Positions 26,442 through 35,426 of a stretch of DNA of 64,000 nt are shown here, piece after piece. Position 1 is the stretch's first letter. Each line of letters starts with the position of its first letter. The stretch lies in assembly GCA_963828415.1 (NCBI GenBank), contig CAWHEI010000004.1:1-64000 (forward strand). The letters are read 5' to 3'. Source of the DNA: Sva-07 sp963828415 (GTDB lineage: Bacteria > Actinomycetota > Acidimicrobiia > Acidimicrobiales > Ilumatobacteraceae). Both the position numbers and the translations under genes were made by a program. Below the pieces are notes generated by a model that worked only from the letters and a program-made list of their open reading frames with translations, searched no databases and was not told the DNA's origin.

Positions 26442-27779
26442 ATGCGCGAACAACAGCGCGACTACGTCCTGCGCAGCGTCGAAGAACGCGGCGTGCGGCT
26501 CGTGCGGCTGTGGTTCACCGACGTGCTGGGCACGCTCAAGAGCCTCGCGATCTCCCCCGCCGAGCTCGAGAACGCACTCGAGGACGGCATGACCTTCGAC
26601 GGCTCGTCGATCGACGGCTTCTCGCGCGTCCAGGAAGCCGACGTGCTGGCGATGCCCGACCCCGACACGTTCGAGCTGCTGCCCTGGGGCGATCCGAAGG
26701 TTCCCGAGGCACGCATCTTCTGCGACATCCACCACCTCGACGGCACCCCGTTCGAGGGTGATCCCCGCCAGGTGCTGCGCCGTCATGTGCAAGATGCGCA
26801 CGACGAGGGACTCACGTTCTACATCGCGCCCGACGTCGAGTTCTTCTACTTCGAGCCGCTCGTGGCGGGCCAACCCCCGGTACCGATCGATCAGGGCGGC
26901 TACTTCGACCTCACGACGAGCGATGTCACCGGCGAGCTGCGCAAGAAGACGATTCGCACACTCGAAGCACTCGGGATACCGGTCGAGTACAGCTTCCACG
27001 AGGACGCTCCCGGCCAGCAGGAGATCGACCTGCGCCACACCGATGCGCTCACCATGGCCGACAGCATGATGACGTTCCGCCTCGCCGTGCGCGAGGTGGC
27101 ATCGCATCAGGGCGTGCACGCCACGTTCATGCCCAAGCCGCTCGAAGGGGTCCAGGGCTCGGGGATGCACGTGCATCTGTCGCTGTTCCGTAGCGACGAC
27201 AACGCCTTCTACGACGCCGACGATGCCTACCTGTTGTCGCCGACGGCAAAAGCGTTCATGGCCGGCCTGCTGCACCACGCTGCGGAGATCACCGCCGTCA
27301 CGAACCAGACCGTCAACAGCTACAAGCGGCTGGTACCGGGTTTCGAGGCGCCGGTCCACATCAGCTGGGCACGCAACAACCGCAGCGGTCTGATCCGGGT
27401 GCCGATCCCCAAGCGCGACAACCCGATGGCGACGCGCATCGAGTACCGCTCGGCCGATCCGGCATGCAATCCCTACCTCGCGTTCAGCTTGATGCTGGCG
27501 GCAGGGATGCGCGGCGTCCGCGAGGGCTACGAGCTGCCCGACGAGGCCGATGCCAATCTGTTCGAGATCGGCGATGACGTCCTGGCAAAGCTCGGCATCC
27601 GCCAACTGCCGCAATCACTCAACGATGCGCTGATCGTGATGGAGAACTCGACGCTGGTGCAAGAGGCGTTGGGCGAGCACATCTTCGAGTGGTTCCTGCG
27701 CAACAAGCGCAGCGAATGGCGCAGCTACAAGACCCAGGTCACCCCGTTCGAGCGAGACCGGTACCTCGGGACGCTGTGA
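26442..27779 (+). CDS. glnA: Type I glutamine synthetase
   Basis: The 445-residue enzyme belongs to the GSI-alpha branch, which lacks the adenylylation loop of GSI-beta. Landmarks are MTFDGSSIDGFSRVQE, PDVEFFYFEP, FHEDAPGQQEIDLRH, GSGMHVHLSLF and NRSGLIRVP. The start ATG at 26442 is preferred because AGGAG at 26428 is correctly spaced from it; an ATG at 26433 abuts that site. The stop overlaps the start of the GlnR-like gene as GTGA. Having both GSI and GSII side by side is seen in some actinobacteria. Confidence 0.93.
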   Translation: MREQQRDYVLRSVEERGVRLVRLWFTDVLGTLKSLAISPAELENALEDGMTFDGSSIDGFSRVQEADVLAMPDPDTFELLPWGDPKVPEARIFCDIHHLDGTPFEGDPRQVLRRHVQDAHDEGLTFYIAPDVEFFYFEPLVAGQPPVPIDQGGYFDLTTSDVTGELRKKTIRTLEALGIPVEYSFHEDAPGQQEIDLRHTDALTMADSMMTFRLAVREVASHQGVHATFMPKPLEGVQGSGMHVHLSLFRSDDNAFYDADDAYLLSPTAKAFMAGLLHHAAEITAVTNQTVNSYKRLVPGFEAPVHISWARNNRSGLIRVPIPKRDNPMATRIEYRSADPACNPYLAFSLMLAAGMRGVREGYELPDEADANLFEIGDDVLAKLGIRQLPQSLNDALIVMENSTLVQEALGEHIFEWFLRNKRSEWRSYKTQVTPFERDRYLGTL

Positions 27780-28471
27780 CCGTGACTGCACGCGAATCGA
27801 TGCTGGCGGTCGTTCCCGACCCGGCCACACCCGAGCTGGCGCGAACGCTCGACCTGGCCGGGTACGCGTGGAAGGCCGTATCGGGCAGCGACAGTGACGA
27901 ACACGCGCCCGCGGGCGGGTGGGCCGGCGCGATCGTCGACATCGGCAGTGATCCCGACTGCGGCTGGGCGTTCCTGCGAACCATCCGCAAGGGCGGCGAT
28001 CGAACGTTTCCCGTGATGCTGCTCGTCGGCGGCGCCCAGCTCGGCGACCTCGAACACCGCGACGAACTCTTCGACGACTTCTGCCTCACGCCGTTCCATC
28101 CCGCCGAGCTCGAAGCGCGCCTGCGGCACCTGCTCGCGACCGACATCGACCTGCACCGGGCCGAACTGGTCGAGTACGGCGAGCTGACGCTCAACCTCGA
28201 GACCTACCAGGCAGCCATCGCTGGACGTCCACTCGACATGACGTACATGGAGTACGAGCTGTTGAAGTTCCTCGCCCAGAACCCCGGCAAGGTGTTCACC
28301 CGCGAGATGCTGCTGAGCCGCGTGTGGGGCTACGAGTACTACGGCGGCGCCCGCACGGTCGACGTCCACGTCCGGCGACTGCGCGCCAAGCTCGGCGAAG
28401 AGCACGCCAACCTGATCCAGACGGTCCGCTCGGTCGGCTACCGCTTCGGTCAGTCCCGCTGGGACACCTGA
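27776..28471 (+). CDS. OmpR-family regulator, probable GlnR-like nitrogen regulator
   Basis: The 231-residue protein has a degenerate receiver domain (about 1 to 120) and a clear winged-helix output domain with FTREMLLSRVWGYEY, RTVDVHVRRLRAKLG and VRSVGYRFG. In the receiver the acceptor site reads AIVDIGSD. An atypical receiver of this sort is found in GlnR, the global nitrogen regulator of actinobacteria, which controls glutamine synthetase genes. The four-base overlap with glnA strongly supports a nitrogen role, but the assignment to GlnR itself is inference. Confidence 0.8.
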   Translation: MTVTARESMLAVVPDPATPELARTLDLAGYAWKAVSGSDSDEHAPAGGWAGAIVDIGSDPDCGWAFLRTIRKGGDRTFPVMLLVGGAQLGDLEHRDELFDDFCLTPFHPAELEARLRHLLATDIDLHRAELVEYGELTLNLETYQAAIAGRPLDMTYMEYELLKFLAQNPGKVFTREMLLSRVWGYEYYGGARTVDVHVRRLRAKLGEEHANLIQTVRSVGYRFGQSRWDT

Positions 28472-28496
28472 GCCCCCACCACCCCGCCAAATTCAC

Positions 28497-28546
28497 GTTT
28501 GCGTTGCAGTTCGGGTGGGCCGGCCCACCCGAACTGCAACGCAAAC
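28497..28546. repeat. Perfect 50-bp palindrome, family A copy 2
   Basis: Two 25-bp arms meet with no loop: GTTTGCGTTGCAGTTCGGGT runs on to a central GGCCGGCC, and the right arm is its exact complement. It lies between the convergent regulator gene (ending 28471) and the SGNH gene (ending 28567). The outer 12 bases match copies at 14721 and 40646. Confidence 0.9.
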
Positions 28547-28566
28547 ATGGTTGGAGCCGGGAGTTG

Positions 28567-29319
28567 TCAGCGGTCGAGGAAGGCGCGGACGGTGTCGGTG
28601 ACCACGAAGGCGAACACGTCGGCTCCCTCCGGAGTCGGATGCACCCCGTCACCGGTGAGGACGCTCTCGGTCTCGGCGAACGCGGTCCACGGAGCGATGA
28701 TGCTGTCGCCTCGTCGCGTCACCCGATCTCGGATGATCGAGTTGACCACCGCAGCGTCCTCGAGGCGGTCACGGAAGTAGATGTCGACCCACACCAGCGC
28801 GGCATCGTCGGGCACCTCGTTGAGCACTTCGTTGACCGACGCTGCGATGTCGTCGGGGCCTGAGTACTGGCTGACGTCGTTCGTGCCGAGCGCGACGACC
28901 CACACCTCGTCGGAATGGTCGCCGTCGCTGTTCGCCGCCAGGAACGCTGCCAGGTCGGCACCGCTCGGGTTGTCCGGCGCCGAGACCGCCATCCGCTTGC
29001 CGTTCTCCGCTGCGATGACGTGTTCGAGGCCGAGCAGATCGAACCGCTCCTCGAGTGGCGGCGTCGAGCCCTTGGTGATCGAATCACCGATCATCACGAC
29101 GCTGTCGATTCCGGCGGCACCGTCGGCGCTCGCGTCGCCCGCCCCGCTGATCGCTGCGGGATCACCCGACACGTCGACGGCAGGCGGAGGGACGTTGGCA
29201 TCGGTCTCGGTGGTGCCCACCTCGTCCTCGAAGCACCCGGTCAAGGCAACGATGCAGACGACGAGGCCAGCGACGAGCGCGGACGGTGTGGACGAGCCGT
29301 GTGATCGGGGGAATCTCAC
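28567..29319 (-). CDS. SGNH/GDSL-type hydrolase lipoprotein
   Basis: The 250-residue protein has a lipoprotein signal peptide ending IVALTGC. The SGNH domain has its nucleophile in VVMIGDSITKG, the oxyanion Asn in ALGTNDVS and the Asp-His pair in DGVHPTPEGAD. It probably removes an ester-linked acyl group outside the membrane. The GTG at 29319 gives a compact signal peptide; an upstream TTG at 29337 is in frame. Confidence 0.82.
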   Translation of the reverse strand: MRFPRSHGSSTPSALVAGLVVCIVALTGCFEDEVGTTETDANVPPPAVDVSGDPAAISGAGDASADGAAGIDSVVMIGDSITKGSTPPLEERFDLLGLEHVIAAENGKRMAVSAPDNPSGADLAAFLAANSDGDHSDEVWVVALGTNDVSQYSGPDDIAASVNEVLNEVPDDAALVWVDIYFRDRLEDAAVVNSIIRDRVTRRGDSIIAPWTAFAETESVLTGDGVHPTPEGADVFAFVVTDTVRAFLDR

Positions 29320-29356
29320 GCCGGACAGTCTGGTCAACGCGAACCCACGATTGGCG

Positions 29357-30733
29357 TCACCCGGCCTGGAGTCGACGCGCTAGGCGGTCGTGTGCAACCA
29401 GCATCTCCTCGACCCGCTCGGACACGAGCGAACCATCACGAACGACAGCCCGACCGGCAACCACCGTGTGGCGGGCGGACACGGGCCCGCAACGCAACCA
29501 CGCCTCGATGGGATCAGCGAGCGCACCGGCGAAAGTCGGCCCGGTCAGGGGCCACACCGCAACGTCGCCGACCGCACCGACCGTGAGCGAACCGATCTCA
29601 CCGAGTCGGCCGAGGCAACCCGCGCCACCGATCGTCGCCATCTCGAGCGCCATGCGGGCAGTCCCGGCCCCGGCGCCGTTGCGGAGCTTGGCGAGCAACA
29701 TCGCCTGACGGGCCTCGAGCCACAACGAAGCGGCGTCGGCCGATGACGATCCGTCGACGCCGAGCCCCACGTGCACCCCGGCGGCACGGAGTTCGACCAC
29801 CGGGGCGATGCCCGACGACAGGATCATGTTGCTCGACGGGCAGTGCGCAGCCCCCACACCCGCTGCACCGAGACGCTGGATCTCGTCGTGGTCGGGCATC
29901 ACACAATGCGCCACCCACGTCCGGTCGGTGCACCAACCAGTGCGCTCGAGGTACTCCATCGGTCGGCACCCGAACGTCGCCAGGCTGAACGCGTCGTCCT
30001 CGGCGTTCTCCGCGAAGTGCGTGTGCAGTCGCACATCGAGCCGCTCGGCGAGCTCCGCCGTACGCACCATCAGCTCCTCGGTGACGCTGAAGGGCGAGCA
30101 CGGGGCGAGGGCAATCCGGGTCATCGCTCCGAACGACCGGTCGTGGTGGCGATGTACGGCGTCGTCGCACGCCGCGAGGATCTCGTCGTCGTCGGCCACG
30201 ACGTCGTCGGGCGGCAGGCCGCCATCCTTCTCCGACAGCGACATCGAACCGCGGGTGGGATGGAACCGGACCCCGAGGTCGCGGGCGGCATCGATCTCGG
30301 CGGTGAGCAGGTCACCGGCGCCGTGGGGGTGGAGGTACAGGTGGTCGGTCGACGTCGTGCATCCCGCCAGCGCCAGCTCGGCGAGACCCACCCAGGCCGA
30401 CACGTGGACCGATTCGGTGTCGAGCCCACGCCAGAGGGGATACAGCGACTGCAGCCAGCCGAACAACGGCTTGTCGGTCATCGGCGGGAATGCCCGTGTC
30501 AGGTTCTGGTACAGGTGGTGATGCGCGTTGACCAGACCGGGGGTGACGAGGCAGTCGGTGGCATCGAGCACGCTGACCGCCCGCGGCGCCGGACCGGTGC
30601 CGATGTCGCTGATCAACCCGTCGGTGATCGCCACCCACCCCCCGTCGAGTTCGCGCCGCTCGGCGTCGACGGTGGCGACACACCGTGCGTTGGCGACGAC
30701 GAGGTCGGCGACCGGCGGAAGGTCGCCGCTCAC
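29357..30733 (-). CDS. Amidohydrolase, 8-oxoguanine deaminase-like
   Basis: The 458-residue enzyme has the amidohydrolase metal motif GLVNAHHHLYQNL, a second His site in LHTHFAE, a third in WVAHCVMP and the catalytic Asp in GLGVDGSSSAD. The FPPMTDKPLFGWLQSLYPLW region and CPSSNM fit the 8-oxoguanine/cytosine-deaminase-like group (related to ATZ/TRZ enzymes). It would deaminate an oxidised purine or related base. The GTG start overlaps the stop of the upstream decarboxylase as GTGA. Confidence 0.85.
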   Translation of the reverse strand: MSGDLPPVADLVVANARCVATVDAERRELDGGWVAITDGLISDIGTGPAPRAVSVLDATDCLVTPGLVNAHHHLYQNLTRAFPPMTDKPLFGWLQSLYPLWRGLDTESVHVSAWVGLAELALAGCTTSTDHLYLHPHGAGDLLTAEIDAARDLGVRFHPTRGSMSLSEKDGGLPPDDVVADDDEILAACDDAVHRHHDRSFGAMTRIALAPCSPFSVTEELMVRTAELAERLDVRLHTHFAENAEDDAFSLATFGCRPMEYLERTGWCTDRTWVAHCVMPDHDEIQRLGAAGVGAAHCPSSNMILSSGIAPVVELRAAGVHVGLGVDGSSSADAASLWLEARQAMLLAKLRNGAGAGTARMALEMATIGGAGCLGRLGEIGSLTVGAVGDVAVWPLTGPTFAGALADPIEAWLRCGPVSARHTVVAGRAVVRDGSLVSERVEEMLVAHDRLARRLQAG

Positions 30734-32119
30734 GTCGGGTCCTCGGCCAGCGTGGCGAGGATCGAGCGGATGTCGTCGTCCGTGGTGCGGGGATTGACGA
30801 TGCAGAATCTGAGCACCACCTCGCCCTGCCAGGTCGTCGGCACGACGAACGACCGGCCGGCGGCCAGCTCGGCGTCGCTCCACGCCTGATACTGCTCGGG
30901 CGTCCACCCGATGCGACGGAACAGCACGATCGACAGTTCGGGTTCCAGCAGCAGTTCGGTGTCGGCGCAGTCGTCGATCAGGCGAGCGGCCACCCGAGTG
31001 GTGGCCAGCGTGGTCTCGATCGCCTCGGCGTAGGCGTCGGTGCCGTACGTGGCGAGGCTGAACCACAGCGGCAGGCCACGCGCCCGACGCGAGAGGTGGT
31101 GGGCGTAGTCGCTCGCGTTCCACGGTTCGTCAGCAGCGTCGTCGGAGTGGAGCACGTCGAGATACTCGGCGTGCTGAGTGTGCGCCGCACGGGCGATTGC
31201 AGGATCGCGATACAACAGGGCGCACGAGTCGAACGGAGCGAAGAGCCATTTGTGTGGATCGACGATGAAGCTGTCGAGCGCGTTCGATCCCGTCGAAATG
31301 TCCGCGGACACTCGGCGCTGCGAGCGCTGCCCCGCCGTACGCGCCGTCGACGTGGAACCACGTGGCGAGCGATGCCGCCACATCGGCAACGCCCCGGAGG
31401 TCGTCGATCACGCCGACGTTCGTCGTGCCCGACGTGGCGACCACTGCGACGACGCGCTCGCGATCGAGGTCATCGAGCGCCGCGACCACCCCGCTCAGCG
31501 CTTCGCCGACCATGCGACCTCGTTCGTCCGCGGGGACCGCGATGACATCGGCATCCATCGCTCGCGCCGCCTGGACGATCGACGAGTGGGCACCCGCCGA
31601 GGCGATGATCAGCCCTCTGGTGCGGTCGTGGGCACCCTTCGCGCGCTGCCGCCACCGCCACCGGGCCGCGATCAGGGCACTGAGGTTGCCAGCGGTTCCG
31701 CCGCTCACGAAGACGCCGCCGGCCGTCGCCGGCAGCCCGGCGAGGTCGGCGATCCATCGCAGTGCCTCGTTCTCCGCGTGGACCGCGCCGGCTCCCTCCA
31801 ACCACGACCCCGCGTAGACACTCGACGCTCCGACGACCAGATCGAAGAGGATCGAGGCCTCGGTCGGAGCCGCGGGCACGAAGGACAGGAATCGGGGATG
31901 ATCGACCGAGATGCATGCCGGGGCGAGGACGTCTTCGAAGATCCGCAACGCCTCGATCCCACCGAGACCACCCGACGTGATCGTGACCCCGGCAGCCTCG
32001 CGGAGTTCCTGCGGCGATCGCGGCTGATCGAGCGGCGGCGGATCGAGCCGCATCCGATCGATCGAGTACCGGACGATCGCCTTGGTGAGCTCCTCGGTCG
32101 CCCGGTCGTGTGAATGCAT
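30730..32119 (-). CDS. PLP-dependent group II decarboxylase, frameshifted
   Basis: The N-terminal part contains FLSFVPAAPTEASILFD, FVSGGTAGNLSALIAAR, ASAGAHSSI and WFHVDGAYGG. The C-terminal part has the PLP-Lys block DSFIVDPHKWLFAPFDSCAL and ends near 30730. The two are joined across a one-base shift at about 31276, where GCGCTCGAC replaces an expected GCGCTGAC. The restored protein is about 462 residues, normal for aromatic-L-amino-acid or glutamate-type decarboxylases. The substrate is not determined. The ATG at 32119 (MHSHDRATEEL) is chosen over a longer reading. The gene is coupled to the deaminase. Confidence 0.82.
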
Positions 32120-32168
32120 GCCGCTCAGTGTGCCGCACGTACACGTTGTGCCAGGCACATCGTGTACT

Positions 32169-32324
32169 TCAGTCGGGAAGGTCGAGAAGTTCGTTGTCCT
32201 TGAAACGGAAACGACCGTCGCGGTAGAACACCTCGCCGATGATCGCGGAGGCAACGGCGCCGCTCATGATCACCACGACGGGGATCAGGAACAGGACGAT
32301 CACGATGGCGATGGCACCGGGCAT
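32169..32324 (-). CDS. Small single-pass membrane protein
   Basis: The 51-residue product begins with a membrane helix (MPGAIAIVIVLFLIPVVVIM) and ends in a charged tail (FYRDGRFRFKDNELLDLPD). It starts 4 nt after the tag stop on the same strand, and its frame is open and gene-like. I do not recognise a family. It was judged real from its position within a tight run of minus-strand genes and its clean helix-plus-tail design. Confidence 0.55.
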   Translation of the reverse strand: MPGAIAIVIVLFLIPVVVIMSGAVASAIIGEVFYRDGRFRFKDNELLDLPD

Positions 32325-32328
32325 GCGG

Positions 32329-32913
32329 TCAGGCTAGCGCTGCGCACTCGCGGTGGCGAAAGCAGGTGGCGATGTGGTCGTTGACCATGCCGGTCGCCTG
32401 CATGAACGCGTAACAGATCGTCGGTCCGACGAACGTGAAACCTCGACGCTTGAGGTCCTTGCTCATCGCCTCGGATCGCTCGGTCGACGCCGGTACAGCG
32501 CCCATGTCCGGCCACGCGTTCTGGATCGCCTCGCCGTCGGTGAAGCTCCACAGGTACGCCGTCGGGTCGTCGAGTTCCAGCCAGGCCTGTGCGTTGCGGA
32601 TCGATGCGGCCACCTTCGCCCGGTTGCGCACGATCCCTTCGTCGGCGAGCAGACGTGCGACGTCTCGGTCGCCGTAGGCGGCGATGACCTCGGGATCGAA
32701 ACCGTCGTAGGCAAGCCGGTAGCCGTCGAGCTTGCGCAGGATCGTCGACCACGACAACCCTGCTTGGGCGCCTTCGAGGATCAGGAACTCGAACAGCACC
32801 TGGGCGTCACGCTCGGGAACGCCCCACACCTCGTCGTGGTAGCGGACGTAGGCATCCCCGATCGCCGGGCCGCCCGTGAGCGCCCAGTCGCATCGACCCG
32901 TCGGCGTGATCAC
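32329..32913 (-). CDS. tag: DNA-3-methyladenine glycosylase I
   Basis: The 194-residue protein removes 3-methyladenine from DNA in base excision repair. It has the N-terminal RCDWAL (zinc-binding Cys), YHDEVWGVPERD, EGAQAGLSWSTILRKL, and the C-terminal zinc-site residues in FMQATGMVNDHIATCFRH. Length is normal for Tag. Its GTG start overlaps the ridA stop as GTGA. Confidence 0.94.
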   Translation of the reverse strand: MITPTGRCDWALTGGPAIGDAYVRYHDEVWGVPERDAQVLFEFLILEGAQAGLSWSTILRKLDGYRLAYDGFDPEVIAAYGDRDVARLLADEGIVRNRAKVAASIRNAQAWLELDDPTAYLWSFTDGEAIQNAWPDMGAVPASTERSEAMSKDLKRRGFTFVGPTICYAFMQATGMVNDHIATCFRHRECAALA

Positions 32914-33263
32914 CCCTGGGGAACGTAGGCCCAGGCCTCGACCTCGACGAGGAAGTTGCCCGGCAGCGCCGCGACGCCCACCGTCGAGCGTGCCGGCCGA
33001 TGTGTACCGAGTGCCTCCGCGTAGGCCTCGTTGAAGATCGTGAAGTTCTCCATGTCGGTGAGGAAACACGTCGTCTTCACGACGTCGCTCAACGAAGCGC
33101 CCACCGTTGCGAGTTGCGCTGCGACGTTCTGCATCGTCTGGACGGTCTCGGCACGAACCCCGCCGTCGACCTTCACGCCATCGCGCATCCCGCCCTGTCC
33201 GGACACGATGACGAAGTCTCCGGCGCGCACGACGGGGGTGTAAGGACCAAGGGGCTTGCTCAT
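32910..33263 (-). CDS. RidA-family reactive imine deaminase
   Basis: The 117-residue protein has the family core: LGPYTPVVRAGDFVIVSGQG, TMQNVAAQL, VVKTTCFLTDM and HRPARSTVGVAALPGNFLVE, including the Arg that binds the carboxylate. RidA proteins hydrolyse reactive 2-aminoacrylate-type imines released by PLP enzymes. A PLP decarboxylase lies just downstream on the same strand. Start ATG 33263 matches the family length. Confidence 0.9.
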   Translation of the reverse strand: MSKPLGPYTPVVRAGDFVIVSGQGGMRDGVKVDGGVRAETVQTMQNVAAQLATVGASLSDVVKTTCFLTDMENFTIFNEAYAEALGTHRPARSTVGVAALPGNFLVEVEAWAYVPQG

Positions 33264-33348
33264 GGCGGAGCAACCTACTGCCAGACGCACTCCACGTGCC
33301 AGGGGTCGTCGGGGCGGCCAGCGCACGAGCCGTTATCGTCGATGACGC

Positions 33349-34302
33349 ATGGAACCCTCTCCGACGACCGATGCCTCCGACAACGCACCATTCCGGGTCT
33401 CGCGCCGCATCCTGCTGGCGGGCGCCGCGGCGAGCGCATTCCTCGTTGCGTGTGGCTCGAGCGATGACGGATCGTCGGATGCCGACAACGGCACATCTGG
33501 TGACGCTGGCACCACCGGCGCATCGACGGGCTCGACGCCAGGGATTCCGTTCGGCACGTACGTGATCGCTCAGCGGTTTCCGCAGGACGTCCAGGAGCCG
33601 GGCCTCCAGCGTCTCCCGATCAGCCTCGCAACCGCCGACGGTCGTCTCGTGTCCGATGGGCCGGACACGCTGAACGCGGAGGTCACCGACGTCGACGCCA
33701 ACCCCCTCGGACTGTCGATCTCCACGACGCGTCGCGACCTCGAATCCGGGCCGTACTACAGCTTCCGGGTGCCGATCGAGACGCCGGGGATCTACTACCT
33801 CGTCGTCGAGGGCGGACCCGAAGGAGGCGCCGCGTTCCAGGTGATGGAGCCGGGTTCGGTCGCCGTCCCAGGTCCTGGTGACACGATGCCACCGTTCGAC
33901 ACACCGACGGTCGACGACGGCCGTGGCGTCGATCCGATCTGTACGAGAGAACCCGAGCCATGTCCGTTCCACGACGTGACGCTGACCGATGCACTCCTCG
34001 CGGGCAAGCCGGTCGTCTACCTGGTCGGCACACCGGCGTTCTGCCAGACCGGCACGTGCGCTCCGGCGCTCGAATCGATGATCGCCGTCCAGGACCGCTA
34101 CGGCGATGCCTTCACCTGGGTCCATGCCGAGGTGTACACCGACAACACCGCGACGATTCCGGCACCCGCCGTCGAAGCCGCGAGCCTCACGTTCGAACCT
34201 GCGCTCTTCGTGATTGCGACGGACGGGACGGTCACGGAACGACTCGACGCCGTGTGGGACGAGACCGAACTCGTCGAGGTCCTCGAACGCGCGTCAGCCT
34301 GA
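33349..34302 (+). CDS. Thioredoxin-fold lipoprotein with Tat-like signal
   Basis: The 317-residue protein begins with a twin-arginine-like lipoprotein signal (VSRRILLAGAAASAFLVACG), then a Gly/Ser/Asp-rich linker. A beta-rich domain (about 65 to 170) follows, and the C-terminal half is thioredoxin-like. GTPAFCQTGTCAPALES places two Cys five residues apart rather than as CxxC, so any redox role would be non-classical. SCO1-like copper or redox chaperones are a possible analogy. It ends at a bidirectional hairpin. Confidence 0.7.
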   Translation: MEPSPTTDASDNAPFRVSRRILLAGAAASAFLVACGSSDDGSSDADNGTSGDAGTTGASTGSTPGIPFGTYVIAQRFPQDVQEPGLQRLPISLATADGRLVSDGPDTLNAEVTDVDANPLGLSISTTRRDLESGPYYSFRVPIETPGIYYLVVEGGPEGGAAFQVMEPGSVAVPGPGDTMPPFDTPTVDDGRGVDPICTREPEPCPFHDVTLTDALLAGKPVVYLVGTPAFCQTGTCAPALESMIAVQDRYGDAFTWVHAEVYTDNTATIPAPAVEAASLTFEPALFVIATDGTVTERLDAVWDETELVEVLERASA

Positions 34303-34323
34303 GCCGCGCCACGTTGGCGGCTC
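34301..34323. terminator. Short hairpin between convergent genes
   Basis: A 7-bp stem (GAGCCGC with GCGGCTC) with a 9-nt loop begins at the stop codon of the plus-strand lipoprotein gene and ends 10 nt before the erpA stop. No T-tract follows. It may terminate both genes weakly. Confidence 0.45.
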
Positions 34324-34332
34324 AGGTTCGGC

Positions 34333-34662
34333 TCAGGAGAAGCTGGATCCGCACCCGCAGGTGCGAGACGCGTTCGGGTTCGTGATGGCGAACCCGGACT
34401 GGTCGAGGCCGTCCTTGTAGTCGAGCGTGGCGCCTTCGAGCAGCTGCGCCGAGGCCGGGTCGACGACGACCTTGACCGTGCCGTCGTCGCCGTAGGTGGC
34501 CTGGTTGTCGTCGGCGGCGATGTCACCGTCGAAGAACATCTCATAGGAGAATCCGCTGCAGCCACCCGGGCGGACAGCGACGCGCAGTGCCAGATCTTCG
34601 GCACCTTCGTCGGCGAGCAGCTGACGAACCTTGACGGCGGCGGAATCGGTGAGCGTGATCAT
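34333..34662 (-). CDS. erpA: Iron-sulfur cluster insertion protein ErpA/IscA-type
   Basis: The 109-residue A-type carrier has the three cluster-binding Cys: RPGGCSGFSYEM and the C-terminal TCGCGSSFS. It passes Fe-S clusters to apo-enzymes. Start ATG 34662 is preceded by an AGGAGG-like site (CAACCAGGAGGTTCCCG on the minus strand). It lies beside a SufR-like regulator and mrp, making a small Fe-S maintenance island. Confidence 0.93.
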   Translation of the reverse strand: MITLTDSAAVKVRQLLADEGAEDLALRVAVRPGGCSGFSYEMFFDGDIAADDNQATYGDDGTVKVVVDPASAQLLEGATLDYKDGLDQSGFAITNPNASRTCGCGSSFS

Positions 34663-34693
34663 TCGGGAACCTCCTGGTTGCAGGTGTTTCAAT

Positions 34694-35395
34694 TTAGCGG
34701 GAAGCAACGGTCACACGACATGGCGTGCGGCTGGTGAGCGTGCAGAACTCGTCGATCTCGGCGTCGCCCATCTGAGCGACGAATCCGGCGACAAGCCCGC
34801 GGTGCAGGCCACAGACGAGTTCGGGGTGCTGCTCGGCGAGCTCGGCGAAGGGGCAGTGGCTGAACGCGACGAGGGCGGCATCGGGGTCGTCGGCGGCATC
34901 GGTGACGACCGGGTCGAAGCCGAGTCGATCGAGATCGGACACCAACGCTTCGAGGGTGGACGGCGCCTGAGCGTATGGCCGGGCGCGGACCGCGCCCTCC
35001 GATCGCCCCACCGCTTCGGCGTCGTCGGCGCTCGCCTGAAGCCGCGCCGCCATCGCGAGCACCATGCGGGCCAGGACCGGCATCGTCGGTGGCTCGAATC
35101 CGAGTGACGGTGCATTCGCGGCAATCGAATATCGGTGTTGCGGTCGCCCGACGTCGCCACGACCACCGACCTCGACCTCGAGCAGTCCGGCTTCTCGCAT
35201 CCGTTCGAGGTGAGGGCGAACCGTGTTCGGATGGAGGTCGAGCGACTCGGAGATGTCGGCGGTGGCGAGCGGACGGGCCGAACGGGCGAGTTCGAGATAG
35301 ATCGCATAGCGGGTGTTGTCGCCGAGCGCCTTGAGCAGGTCGAGCTGCGGAGGGCCCGGCACTGCCGAGGTCACACTGCTGCGTTCCTGAACCAC
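34694..35395 (-). CDS. SufR-like iron-sulfur-responsive transcriptional regulator
   Basis: The 233-residue protein has an N-terminal winged helix (LKALGDNTRYAIYLELARS, DLHPNTVRPHLERMREAGLL). Its C-terminal domain has spaced Cys in FSHCPFAELAEQHPELVCG and DEFCTLTSRTPC. That arrangement matches SufR-type [4Fe-4S] repressors (Rv1460-like), which control the suf operon. The gene neighbours erpA and mrp. The GTG at 35395 is chosen because VVQERSSVTSAVPGPPQLD leads straight into the helix-turn-helix. Confidence 0.82.
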   Translation of the reverse strand: MVQERSSVTSAVPGPPQLDLLKALGDNTRYAIYLELARSARPLATADISESLDLHPNTVRPHLERMREAGLLEVEVGGRGDVGRPQHRYSIAANAPSLGFEPPTMPVLARMVLAMAARLQASADDAEAVGRSEGAVRARPYAQAPSTLEALVSDLDRLGFDPVVTDAADDPDAALVAFSHCPFAELAEQHPELVCGLHRGLVAGFVAQMGDAEIDEFCTLTSRTPCRVTVASR

Positions 35396-35426
35396 ACCCG
35401 GAGATTACACGGCCACGGCCGGTAAA

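Noticed and set aside
32329..34125. A minus-strand open frame of nearly 600 codons
   Set aside because: Only its last 194 codons (tag) show homology. The rest is antisense to the thioredoxin-fold lipoprotein or out of frame with ridA.
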